A stretch of DNA of 5,423 nt from an uncultured Clostridium sp. (GTDB lineage Bacteria; Bacillota; Clostridia; Lachnospirales; Lachnospiraceae), in the NCBI GenBank assembly GCA_945946715.1, contig CAMEWU010000156.1:1-5423 (forward strand). Direction: 5' to 3'. The notes beneath the pieces are model-generated. The model made no database searches and was not told where the DNA came from. It was given only the letters and a program-made list of their open reading frames with translations. Of this stretch, positions 1-5,423 are shown in pieces; the stretch's first letter is position 1; each line of letters begins with the position of its first letter. A program made the translations under genes and the position numbers.

Positions 1-1848
1 ACCATCTTTCGACAGAAACTCCGGTACTGTCCAGTCTTTATTGACACTATAGGAAGCAGAATCTGTAAACTCCGGACAAGCGTCAGATGTCATCGTAACA
101 TTATTCTTATAATCGTGCCACTGGTATGGCTGATCAAAATCAGATTTAATCCTTGTAACAACCTGAATCGTTACGGTATCTGAGATATTACCCAATTCAA
201 ATACCAAACTACCATTCGTTACATTTGAACTACTTGCCAATGTACCATCGGTGCTGACAAATTCCATTTCTGCAGCATTAAACGTATCCGTTACAACTAC
301 ATTATCCAAAGCTGCCTTATCCTGATTGACAGTTATCGTCCACCGGAAGGTTTTGGTAATCTTGTCATAATCTGCATTTCCAATACTCTTATCCAGAAAA
401 TTCACGCCGGTTACCCGTCCGGTTTGCGTAAAGTCACCGGAAACATTGCCACCTGTCAGCTTTGCAGTATTGGTATATTCACTTTGCTGTATATTTGCAT
501 CATTGACATAAGTACGATACGTAAGGGTAACTTTATCACTAAATGGATTTGGAAACGCAATAGTAAACTTATTATTTGCTGCATCTATTACAGGAATCAA
601 CCCACTGCCGCCTGTAATCTGAATACCGGAAGCCTCAGGCATAATCAATCCACTTCCTATAGTATCCGTATATGTAGCACCACCTATATCTAACTGCTCC
701 GTATTCAAAACAACCGTCCAGTCAATATAATACTTTCCGGTGGCTTCATCAAACTGAACCTTATTAGAACCTGCTGATTTTGAAACCAGATTCGGGTTTA
801 TCCAGACACTGCCATCATCAGATACCGACTGATCTGTCGTGTCATCCGGATTAAACACAGCTGTATTGTTAATTGTATAATTCTTATTTTCTATGCTTCC
901 ACCAAATGCCGAATTATCATAACTGGTACAGAATAATACATTAATATCGTTTGATCCGGTACCTGTCAGCGATAAAGTGACTGTATCTCCACTCACAGAA
1001 GCAGCTACATTCCCATAGTTTCCCCACTGATTCTGGGAGATTTTTGGATATCCATCTACTGCTGCATAGGTCAAACCCGCAGGAAGTGCATCAACTATAT
1101 CACCATCAATGCTGTCTCTGCCATTGGGTTTCAGATTGATATTCCATTCAATATATCGTTTTCCATCTGTTCCGGTTATAACATTACCACTCTTTGCTAT
1201 TCCAATATCCTTTGGAGTATCCACTACTTCCGGTTTTGATGCAGGAAGTGTTTCAATATGAAAGGTAAAACTGCCATCCGATGCCGGGAATTCAACCTCT
1301 ACCTGTTGATTTGCCTGATTAATATCACTGCTAAAACTTCCTTCAAACTGAACATAGAATGGTATATTGGTTTTATTTGCCACCACATCCTCATAAAACT
1401 GAAAATCCATGGTTCCATCATCTTTAATATACACTTTACCAATGGATTCACCTGCCTGATAAGTCAATTCATGCCAATCATTTACGTCAACCCGAACGGT
1501 ACTTGGCAATGTATAGGTATACGTTGTTTGTCCATTTACCGCATTGCCATCTGCCAACATAAACTGAAGTTTCATGACGATATCAGAATCATAAGGTATA
1601 TTAAATGTATCTTCCTGATTCATTTTAACTGTAGTATCATTTCCATTTTCATCCTTATATTGGGCAGTCAAATCAACAGCAGTCGGCTTAACAGTTGTTG
1701 AAGCATCCAGTAAATCCTTGTTTTCTTCCGATCTGGCAATCTTTATATCCATGGGAACCAACGTTGCTATAACCGCCACAACCATAAATATCGCCAAAGT
1801 CTGTCTCCATAATTTACTTCCTCTTATATTCCGCAAAAACCGTTTCAT
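1..1848 (-). CDS. Exported multi-domain surface adhesin-like protein, N-terminal 616 residues (3' end outside the window)
   Basis: The frame starts at ATG 1846-1848 and stays open for 616 codons to the left edge, so the C-terminus and any LPXTG-type sorting signal lie outside the window. Residues 1-40 look like a signal peptide: a basic start with several Arg/Lys, then a hydrophobic core at about 17-33. Residues about 60-205 form a first, beta-rich, Asp/Thr/Asn-rich domain. Three tandem Ig-like domains follow (about 212-352, 353-482, 483-600), each with a Lys near its start, a G-x-Y-I-x-W-like strand, a 'D-x-(L/I/F)' strand and a terminal Asn. A fourth starts near K604. The composition (rich in T, N, D, S, G; cysteines only at 307 and 591) fits a secreted Gram-positive wall protein of the collagen-binding/SdrG-like class. 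The ligand cannot be told. The ATG is preceded by AGGAGG at 8 bases, which fixes the start. The gene probably has its own promoter, since a likely terminator separates it from the upstream cluster. Exported multi-domain adhesin is confident; exact family is inference. Confidence 0.88.
   Translation of the reverse strand, partial: MKRFLRNIRGSKLWRQTLAIFMVVAVIATLVPMDIKIARSEENKDLLDASTTVKPTAVDLTAQYKDENGNDTTVKMNQEDTFNIPYDSDIVMKLQFMLADGNAVNGQTTYTYTLPSTVRVDVNDWHELTYQAGESIGKVYIKDDGTMDFQFYEDVVANKTNIPFYVQFEGSFSSDINQANQQVEVEFPASDGSFTFHIETLPASKPEVVDTPKDIGIAKSGNVITGTDGKRYIEWNINLKPNGRDSIDGDIVDALPAGLTYAAVDGYPKISQNQWGNYGNVAASVSGDTVTLSLTGTGSNDINVLFCTSYDNSAFGGSIENKNYTINNTAVFNPDDTTDQSVSDDGSVWINPNLVSKSAGSNKVQFDEATGKYYIDWTVVLNTEQLDIGGATYTDTIGSGLIMPEASGIQITGGSGLIPVIDAANNKFTIAFPNPFSDKVTLTYRTYVNDANIQQSEYTNTAKLTGGNVSGDFTQTGRVTGVNFLDKSIGNADYDKITKTFRWTITVNQDKAALDNVVVTDTFNAAEMEFVSTDGTLASSSNVTNGSLVFELGNISDTVTIQVVTRIKSDFDQPYQWHDYKNNVTMTSDACPEFTDSASYSVNKDWTVPEFLSKDG
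49..1215 (-). repeat. Three tandem Ig-like domains with presumed Lys-Asp-Asn isopeptide triads
   Basis: The repeats are visible at protein level, not as DNA repeats. Domain A has K219, W235, D253 and N328. Domain B has K357, W377, D395 and N460. Domain C has K487, W503, D521 and N582. The Lys-to-Asp distances are 34, 38 and 34 residues and the Lys-to-Asn distances 109, 103 and 95. The Asp sits in D-A-L, D-T-I and D-T-F; the Asn sits in N-T-A, N-T-A and N-N-V contexts. K604 (VNKDW) begins a further copy cut by the window edge. Known Cna-type adhesin domains use this order (Lys on the first strand, catalytic Asp, Asn on the last strand) to form a Lys-Asn amide cross-link. That the bond forms here is inferred from motif order and spacing. 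Confidence 0.7.
1729..1848 (-). other. Predicted signal peptide of the surface protein (residues 1-40)
   Basis: The N-terminus has a long basic region (K2, R3, R6, R9, K12, R15), followed by a hydrophobic stretch of about 17 residues (TLAIFMVVAVIATLVP) and a polar, acidic continuation (RSEENKD). Cleavage could fall near A38 or within the A24-A28 region; the sequence alone does not decide. It implies Sec-dependent export. Confidence 0.75.
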
Positions 1849-1856
1849 AGTATGTA

Positions 1857-1862
1857 CCTCCT
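1857..1862 (-). promoter_or_regulatory. Ribosome binding site of the surface protein gene
   Basis: AGGAGG, a perfect Shine-Dalgarno core, lies 8 bases before the ATG at 1848. It decides the start of the long frame and indicates strong translation. Confidence 0.9.
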
Positions 1863-1922
1863 CTTTTCAACATCTATCTATATATATTCTGTATTTTCTT
1901 GACATTCAGGGCTTTTCTATAT

Positions 1923-1975
1923 AAAAAAGATTATAGTAAACCCACTTTAAAATTATAATTAAGTTTACCATAATC
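1923..1975 (-). terminator. Rho-independent terminator candidate after the der-plsY-gpsA-membrane protein cluster
   Basis: In minus-strand RNA, GAUUAUGGUAAAC (1963-1975) pairs with GUUUACUAUAAUC (1929-1941) over 13 continuous pairs including one G-U. Six U residues (1923-1928) follow at once. The 21-base loop is AT-rich and holds two UUAA blocks that could extend the stem. The hairpin begins about 56 bases after the stop codon at 2032. The stem is AT-rich and so weak for a terminator. In the plus-strand direction the G-U becomes an A-C mismatch and no U-run follows directly, which favours a minus-strand role. An operator reading of the same dyad is possible. Confidence 0.6.
1930..1958 (-). 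promoter_or_regulatory. Candidate promoter of the surface protein gene
   Basis: On the minus strand a perfect TATAAT lies at 1930-1935. At a 17-base spacing the -35 position (1953-1958) reads TTATAA, only 3 of 6 to TTGACA, in a very AT-rich context. Transcription would start near 1923, giving a leader of about 75 bases. A weaker alternative is TATATA at 1881-1886 with CTGAAT at 1904-1909. The TATAAT lies inside the distal arm of the hairpin, so it may owe its sequence to the terminator. Low confidence. Confidence 0.35.
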
Positions 1976-2031
1976 TACTTACTTTTTCAATGTTTTCCAG
2001 CATTTGTCATTCCAGATTATTAAGTCATTTT

Positions 2032-2799
2032 TTAGTTTTTTCGTATTCTACAGCAGCCCAACTCTCCTTTGCAATTTTGACACTGGAGATTGGCATTACT
2101 AATGGAATAAAACCGTTCCGGATGAAGTAAATGGTTACCTTCCCAGATAATCACTACAATACCCGCTCCCAGCAACAAACTATAAGAAAAGAAGCCGGGT
2201 ATAAATGCTATCGGCAGAATCAGCATGATTGTATCCCAGTTATAAATCCGGCATTGGGTGCAGCATCTGTTTTTCATCAGCACATCCCGAAACGGACACC
2301 AGATTAGAATACACACCAAGTCCCCAACATAAAACAATGCAGAACCAATTAACAGTTCTCTGTTTCCTAATATATTACACCTCTTTAGAACAAGAATTGC
2401 GATAGCCACCAAAAGCCATGCTGCCAGCACAATCCCTGCTCCTTTATCATACTTTCTTTTTTCCTTTTGAAAGATATCCTTGAATTCCGGATTCTGACCA
2501 TTCCTATATCGCTCATATTCTTCCGTGGAAGAAAATTCTGATTCCATGTATTTCATACATCCTCTTGGTTTTATCTTTTTTAAAGGAAGCAGTTTTTCAA
2601 GCATATACCATATCCAAAGTCCCCAAAGCAGATGTAAAACAGAAAAATGCTGAAAGAAATTCATTCCTTCCAGCACTTTCAATTCGGCCGGGCGCAAAAA
2701 GACCACCAGCACTACTGCAAGCAATACCAGTATACGGAATCCAAATGCAATCCACGAACGCTTATACAATTTTTTTGTTTTTTCCGGCATATGTTTCAT
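2032..2799 (-). CDS. Uncharacterised cysteine-rich multi-pass membrane protein (255 aa)
   Basis: I cannot assign a function. The protein has a basic N-terminus and about five to six membrane segments (roughly residues 17-36, 52-71, 119-138, 149-168 and one or two within 189-220). A charged loop at 72-118 is rich in Glu, Lys, Arg and Tyr. There are 11 cysteines, and most of those in the C-terminal half are clustered: CPFRD at 168-172, CCTQC at 179-183, CQNC at 240-243 and CC at 249-250. The CxxC pair and the 179-183 cluster resemble zinc-ribbon knuckles or a redox site at the membrane surface. From memory, similar proteins with the CPFR, CCTxCRI-x-NWD and HPERF motifs occur as hypotheticals in other Firmicutes, so it is probably a conserved family; this was not checked. 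The start at 2799 follows AAGGGA at 7 bases; the in-frame Met at codon 4 would be too far from it. It begins 27 bases after gpsA and is likely cotranscribed. Confidence 0.85.
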   Translation of the reverse strand: MKHMPEKTKKLYKRSWIAFGFRILVLLAVVLVVFLRPAELKVLEGMNFFQHFSVLHLLWGLWIWYMLEKLLPLKKIKPRGCMKYMESEFSSTEEYERYRNGQNPEFKDIFQKEKRKYDKGAGIVLAAWLLVAIAILVLKRCNILGNRELLIGSALFYVGDLVCILIWCPFRDVLMKNRCCTQCRIYNWDTIMLILPIAFIPGFFSYSLLLGAGIVVIIWEGNHLLHPERFYSISNANLQCQNCKGELGCCRIRKN

Positions 2800-2804
2800 G
2801 GTTT

Positions 2805-2811
2805 TTCCCTT
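2805..2811 (-). promoter_or_regulatory. Ribosome binding site of the cysteine-rich membrane protein gene
   Basis: AAGGGAA in the 27-base gap after gpsA, with the GGG ending 7 bases before ATG 2799. It is a moderate match to the Shine-Dalgarno consensus and favours the first of two nearby Met codons (2799 over 2790). Confidence 0.55.
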
Positions 2812-2826
2812 GACACCAGACTTTAC

Positions 2827-3822
2827 TTACCATTCACTCTCTGCAGTTCGATTCCGAAGCAATAATGAAGGTACTGCTTCCTTTACAGGTACACCTTCAA
2901 ATAACACTCTGTTCACCTGCTCCGTGATTGGTACTTCTACATCATATTTCTTTGCCAGTGCTAATGCTGCTTTTGCAGAATAAACTCCTTCCACCACCAT
3001 TTTCACTTCATCCATGGCTTCCTGATAGGTCTTACCCTGTCCAATTAAATATCCGGCATTATGATTTCGGCTGTGAGTACTGGTGCAGGTCACAATCAAA
3101 TCTCCAATTCCTGACAATCCTGCAAAGGTCTCTGCTCTGCCCCCCATTGCCATTCCCAAGCGGGTAATTTCTGCAATTCCCCGGGTAATCAGTGCTGCCT
3201 TGGTATTATCACCATAACCCAGACCATCTACGATACCTGCAGCCAATGCAATAACATTCTTTAATGCTGCTCCCAGTTCGATTCCAACCATATCCGGACT
3301 GGTATATACACGAAAGACCGGATTCATAAATGCATCTTGAATTGCTTCTGCAGTTGCCTTATCATGAGCGCCTGCCACAACTGTTGTCGGAATTTTGCGT
3401 CCCACTTCTTCCGCATGACTGGGACCGGATAACACACCCACTCTTGCATTATGTATTTCATCCTCTATTACATCGGTCATGTTCTTTAAAGTGGTTTCTT
3501 CGATTCCTTTTGAGACATTCACAATTATTTGTCCATCTTCTATGAAAGGAGCCATGCTTTTTGCCGTAGAACGAATGAAGATAGATGGAACCGCCAAAAC
3601 CAACAAATCTCTACCTGTGATACAGCTTTCCAAATCATTACTAACCGCAATCCGATCCGGAATTCTGACACCGGGAAGTTTTTCTACCTGTTCCCGCTTC
3701 TCATCTATCATTTCTACTTCTCTTTTATCAATGGACCATATGGTTACCTCGTGCCCATTATCACATAATAATACTGCCAGTGCTGTTCCCCAGCTTCCTG
3801 CACCCAACACACTAATATTCAC
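2827..3822 (-). CDS. gpsA: Glycerol-3-phosphate dehydrogenase [NAD(P)+]
   Basis: GpsA reduces dihydroxyacetone phosphate to sn-glycerol-3-phosphate with NAD(P)H in the cytoplasm, supplying the backbone of phospholipids. The 331 residues match the usual family length. An N-terminal Rossmann fold is marked by GAGSWGTA at 7-14, followed by VSKGIE at 103-108 (K105) and GPSHAEE at 133-139. The C-terminal helical domain carries GAALKNVIALAAGIVDG around 184-200, with K188 the presumed catalytic lysine. It continues with D241 in GLSGIGDLIVTC and S251-R-N, part of the substrate site. The start codon is GTG: an in-frame TGA lies three codons upstream and the Rossmann glycine loop begins at residue 7, so no other start is possible. 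It follows plsY after 21 bases. PlsY uses its product, so the pair forms a short pathway unit. No sign of damage. Confidence 0.98.
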   Translation of the reverse strand: MNISVLGAGSWGTALAVLLCDNGHEVTIWSIDKREVEMIDEKREQVEKLPGVRIPDRIAVSNDLESCITGRDLLVLAVPSIFIRSTAKSMAPFIEDGQIIVNVSKGIEETTLKNMTDVIEDEIHNARVGVLSGPSHAEEVGRKIPTTVVAGAHDKATAEAIQDAFMNPVFRVYTSPDMVGIELGAALKNVIALAAGIVDGLGYGDNTKAALITRGIAEITRLGMAMGGRAETFAGLSGIGDLIVTCTSTHSRNHNAGYLIGQGKTYQEAMDEVKMVVEGVYSAKAALALAKKYDVEVPITEQVNRVLFEGVPVKEAVPSLLLRNRTAESEW

Positions 3823-3828
3823 GCAAAT

Positions 3829-3833
3829 TCACC
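3829..3833 (-). promoter_or_regulatory. Ribosome binding site supporting the GTG start of gpsA
   Basis: GGTGA, complementary to the central part of the 16S rRNA tail, lies 6 bases before the GTG at 3820-3822 in the 21-base gap after plsY. It is a weaker site than those of plsY or the surface gene, so gpsA may depend partly on translational coupling. Confidence 0.55.
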
Positions 3834-3843
3834 ACTTTCTTTC

Positions 3844-4539
3844 TTACTTTCCCGATTCCTGCAGACTTGGTTCTACAGTCTTCTTCTGTCCCAATTTACT
3901 TTCTTCTCCATGAATCAGCCGGACAATATTTGCTTTATGCTTATAAATAGCCAAAGTCGCCAGACATCCAAGAACTATAATGCTTTCTACAACATAAGCC
4001 TGCCCCAGATGATATACATGCTCCGGATTAATTAACACAAAAATTGTATACATCGCCCACATCTGGATCATTAAAATAATTGAACCCAGAGATACATATC
4101 TGGATATTGCTACAACCAGAACAAATACTACCAAGCCCGCCAGAATAATCCGTAAGTCCAATAAGCTGATGACCGCCCCGGCAATAGCAGAAATCCCTTT
4201 GCCACCTTTGAAACCCATGTAAAATGGGAATACATGTCCCAGAACCACTCCTAAACTTGTATAAATCACCAGAAGCAACGTCATATCCGGAGCAATATGA
4301 TTAAATACTATTCTTGTTATGAGACATGCAATTATACATTTCATACAATCGCCAACAAATACCATAGCTCCGGCTTTTTTCCCCAGCACTCTTAAAGCAT
4401 TGGTTGCACCGGAATTGCCGCTTCCATATTCCCGAATATCAATATGATGAATCTTTCCAATAATATAGGCTGTCTGGAATAATCCAAAGGCATACCCCAA
4501 AATCAGACAAAGTATCCGATAAATAATTTCCATTCCCAT
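3844..4539 (-). CDS. plsY: Acyl-phosphate:glycerol-3-phosphate acyltransferase PlsY
   Basis: PlsY transfers an acyl group from acyl-phosphate to sn-glycerol-3-phosphate, giving lysophosphatidic acid at the inner face of the membrane, the first committed step of phospholipid synthesis in most Gram-positive bacteria. The 231 residues contain the three conserved loops: GSGNSGATNALRVLGKKAG at 39-57, GHVFPFYMGFKGGKG at 101-115 and HKANIVRLIHGEESKLG at 201-217. Hydrophobic segments lie between them (about 4-28, 57-78, 86-104, 116-145 and 150-195). The C-terminal tail (about 218-231) is polar and slightly longer than usual. ATG 4539 is preferred because AAAGGA lies 8 bases upstream; the Met at codon 3 would be 14 bases away. 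The gene begins one base after the der stop codon (TAA-T-ATG), so the two are probably translationally coupled. The GpsA product is its acyl acceptor. Confidence 0.97.
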   Translation of the reverse strand: MGMEIIYRILCLILGYAFGLFQTAYIIGKIHHIDIREYGSGNSGATNALRVLGKKAGAMVFVGDCMKCIIACLITRIVFNHIAPDMTLLLVIYTSLGVVLGHVFPFYMGFKGGKGISAIAGAVISLLDLRIILAGLVVFVLVVAISRYVSLGSIILMIQMWAMYTIFVLINPEHVYHLGQAYVVESIIVLGCLATLAIYKHKANIVRLIHGEESKLGQKKTVEPSLQESGK

Positions 4540-4540
4540 A

Positions 4541-5423
4541 TTATGATTCCTTTCTTTCTCTTATGATAAATTTCAGTGGAGTTCCCCGGAATCCAAAAGT
4601 ATCCCGGATTCGGTTCTCCAGATATCTGGTGTAGGAAAAATGCATTAATTCCTTATCATTTACAAAGATTACAAACGTTGGTGGTTTTACAGACACCTGC
4701 GTAACATAATAAATCTTTAACCGTTTACCCTTATCACTTGGTGGCTGCTGCATGGCAACTGCCTCACTGACAATTTCATTTAGCACACCGGTCGCAATTC
4801 GTAATGAATGGTTTTCAATGACAGCATCAATGGTTTCGAATAGCTTTGGCAGTCTTTGTCCTGTTTTCGCTGATATAAATATCAATTCCGCATATGGTGC
4901 AAACGACAATACATCCCGAATCTCTTCTGTAAACCTGTAAATCGTCTTGTCATTCTTTTCCACAGCATCCCATTTATTAACTGCAATAATCATTCCTTTG
5001 CCGCGTTCGTGTGCAATTCCCGCGATTTTAGCATCCTGTTCTGTAACTCCTTCTGTAGCATCAATTACCAGAACCGCTACATTACACCGTTCTACTGCAG
5101 ATACCGTCCGAATAATACTGTAACGCTCGATATCTTCTTTTACCTTACTCTTTCGGCGCAAACCTGCCGTATCAATAAACACATATTCATTTCCATTCCG
5201 CACTACTTCGGTATCAATTGCATCCCTGGTCGTTCCTGCTATATCCGATACAATGACCCGTTCTTCACCTAACAGTTTATTAATAATGGAGGACTTTCCT
5301 GCATTCGGCTTTCCGATAATAGCCACTCTTGGACGCTCATCTTCTGCATCGTCTTTGCTGCTTTCATCAAAATGCTTTACCACCTCATCCAGCATATCCC
5401 CTAAACCTAACCGGGAACTAGAT
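4541..5423 (-). CDS. der: Ribosome-assembly GTPase Der (EngA), C-terminal part; 5' end outside the window
   Basis: Der is a tandem two-domain GTPase needed for maturation of the 50S ribosomal subunit. The frame stays open to the right edge; before the internal Met at 5395 it reads SSSRLGLGDMLDEVV, the end of the first GTPase domain. The visible 293 residues therefore lack about 150 residues of GTPase domain 1 (family length about 440). After a short acidic linker (DESSKDDAEDE) GTPase domain 2 is complete. Counted from the Met at 5395 its motifs are G1 GKPNAGKS at 28-35, G2 TTRD at 55-58, G3 DTAG at 75-78, G4 NKWD at 140-143 and G5 SAKTG at 175-179. The KH-like C-terminal domain follows from about 195 to 284, with the typical end FGFRGTPLKFIIRERK. 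No damage is seen. It heads the der-plsY-gpsA cluster; its promoter is not in the window. Confidence 0.98.
   Translation of the reverse strand, partial: SSSRLGLGDMLDEVVKHFDESSKDDAEDERPRVAIIGKPNAGKSSIINKLLGEERVIVSDIAGTTRDAIDTEVVRNGNEYVFIDTAGLRRKSKVKEDIERYSIIRTVSAVERCNVAVLVIDATEGVTEQDAKIAGIAHERGKGMIIAVNKWDAVEKNDKTIYRFTEEIRDVLSFAPYAELIFISAKTGQRLPKLFETIDAVIENHSLRIATGVLNEIVSEAVAMQQPPSDKGKRLKIYYVTQVSVKPPTFVIFVNDKELMHFSYTRYLENRIRDTFGFRGTPLKFIIRERKES
4548..4553 (-). promoter_or_regulatory. Ribosome binding site of plsY, inside the end of der
   Basis: AAAGGA ends 8 bases before ATG 4539 and lies within the last codons of der. Ribosomes finishing der would end next to the plsY start, which suggests coupled expression. 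Confidence 0.7.

Noticed and set aside
424..1924. Plus-strand frames at 424-693, 1258-1701 and 1718-1924
   Set aside because: The first two lie entirely, and the third mostly, antisense to the 616-codon surface protein frame. They lack ribosome binding sites and have Ile/Cys/Asn-rich translations typical of shadow frames.
1899..1925. Plus-strand promoter: TTGACA at 1899-1904 with TATATA or TATAAA near 1918-1925
   Set aside because: The spacing is only 13 or 15 bases, and it would transcribe into the 3' end of an oppositely oriented gene with no plus-strand coding sequence to serve.
1951..1960. Perfect 10-base palindrome AATTATAATT
   Set aside because: It consists only of A and T within an AT-rich loop and is easily expected by chance; it is better treated as part of the larger hairpin.
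2023..2031. T-rich stretch beside the stop of the membrane protein as a terminator
   Set aside because: No convincing GC-containing stem adjoins it, and in the minus direction it is an A-run rather than a U-run.
2565..3913. Several plus-strand frames across the membrane protein, gpsA and plsY genes
   Set aside because: They are antisense to confidently identified genes, have no recognisable motifs and overlap one another in several frames.
4752..5272. Plus-strand frames inside der
   Set aside because: They are antisense to the conserved GTPase and KH-like coding sequence and have no start signals or family resemblance.
5393..5395. ATG at 5395 as the start of der
   Set aside because: The frame continues upstream to the window edge with residues typical of the end of Der GTPase domain 1 (SSSRLGLGD), so this Met is internal.

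Overview
The window looks like a chromosomal segment of a low-to-moderate GC Firmicute, most likely a clostridium of the Lachnospiraceae type. The reasons are the der-plsY-gpsA gene order, strong AGGAGG-type ribosome binding sites, AT-rich spacers and a large Gram-positive style exported adhesin. Assignment below class level is inference. All five genes lie on the minus strand, so the window is read from right to left.

Right half (about 5423 down to 2032): a tight gene cluster. It begins with the 3' two thirds of der (ribosome-assembly GTPase, 5' end outside the window). One base later comes plsY (acyl-phosphate glycerol-3-phosphate acyltransferase), and 21 bases after that gpsA (NAD(P)-dependent glycerol-3-phosphate dehydrogenase, GTG start). 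After a further 27 bases comes an uncharacterised 255-residue, cysteine-rich, multi-pass membrane protein. GpsA makes sn-glycerol-3-phosphate and PlsY acylates it to lysophosphatidate, so this is a 'start of phospholipid synthesis' pair joined to a ribosome-assembly gene. The spacing and the lack of internal terminators suggest one transcript.

Spacer 1849-2031: a 13-pair hairpin (one G-U in minus-strand RNA) runs directly into six U residues about 56 bases after the last stop codon. It is a good candidate for the terminator of the cluster. Its distal arm also contains a perfect TATAAT that could serve the next gene, followed by an AGGAGG ribosome binding site.

Left third (1-1848): one uninterrupted 616-codon reading frame that runs off the left edge without a stop. 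It encodes the N-terminal part of an exported, multi-domain surface protein: signal peptide, an N-terminal beta-rich domain, then three complete tandem Ig-like/Cna-type domains and the start of a fourth. Each complete domain has a Lys, an Asp and an Asn in the order and spacing expected for an intramolecular isopeptide bond. This is the least ordinary gene in the window. The other genes are standard, apart from the unexplained membrane protein.

I see no tRNA, rRNA, CRISPR array, insertion sequence or transposase.
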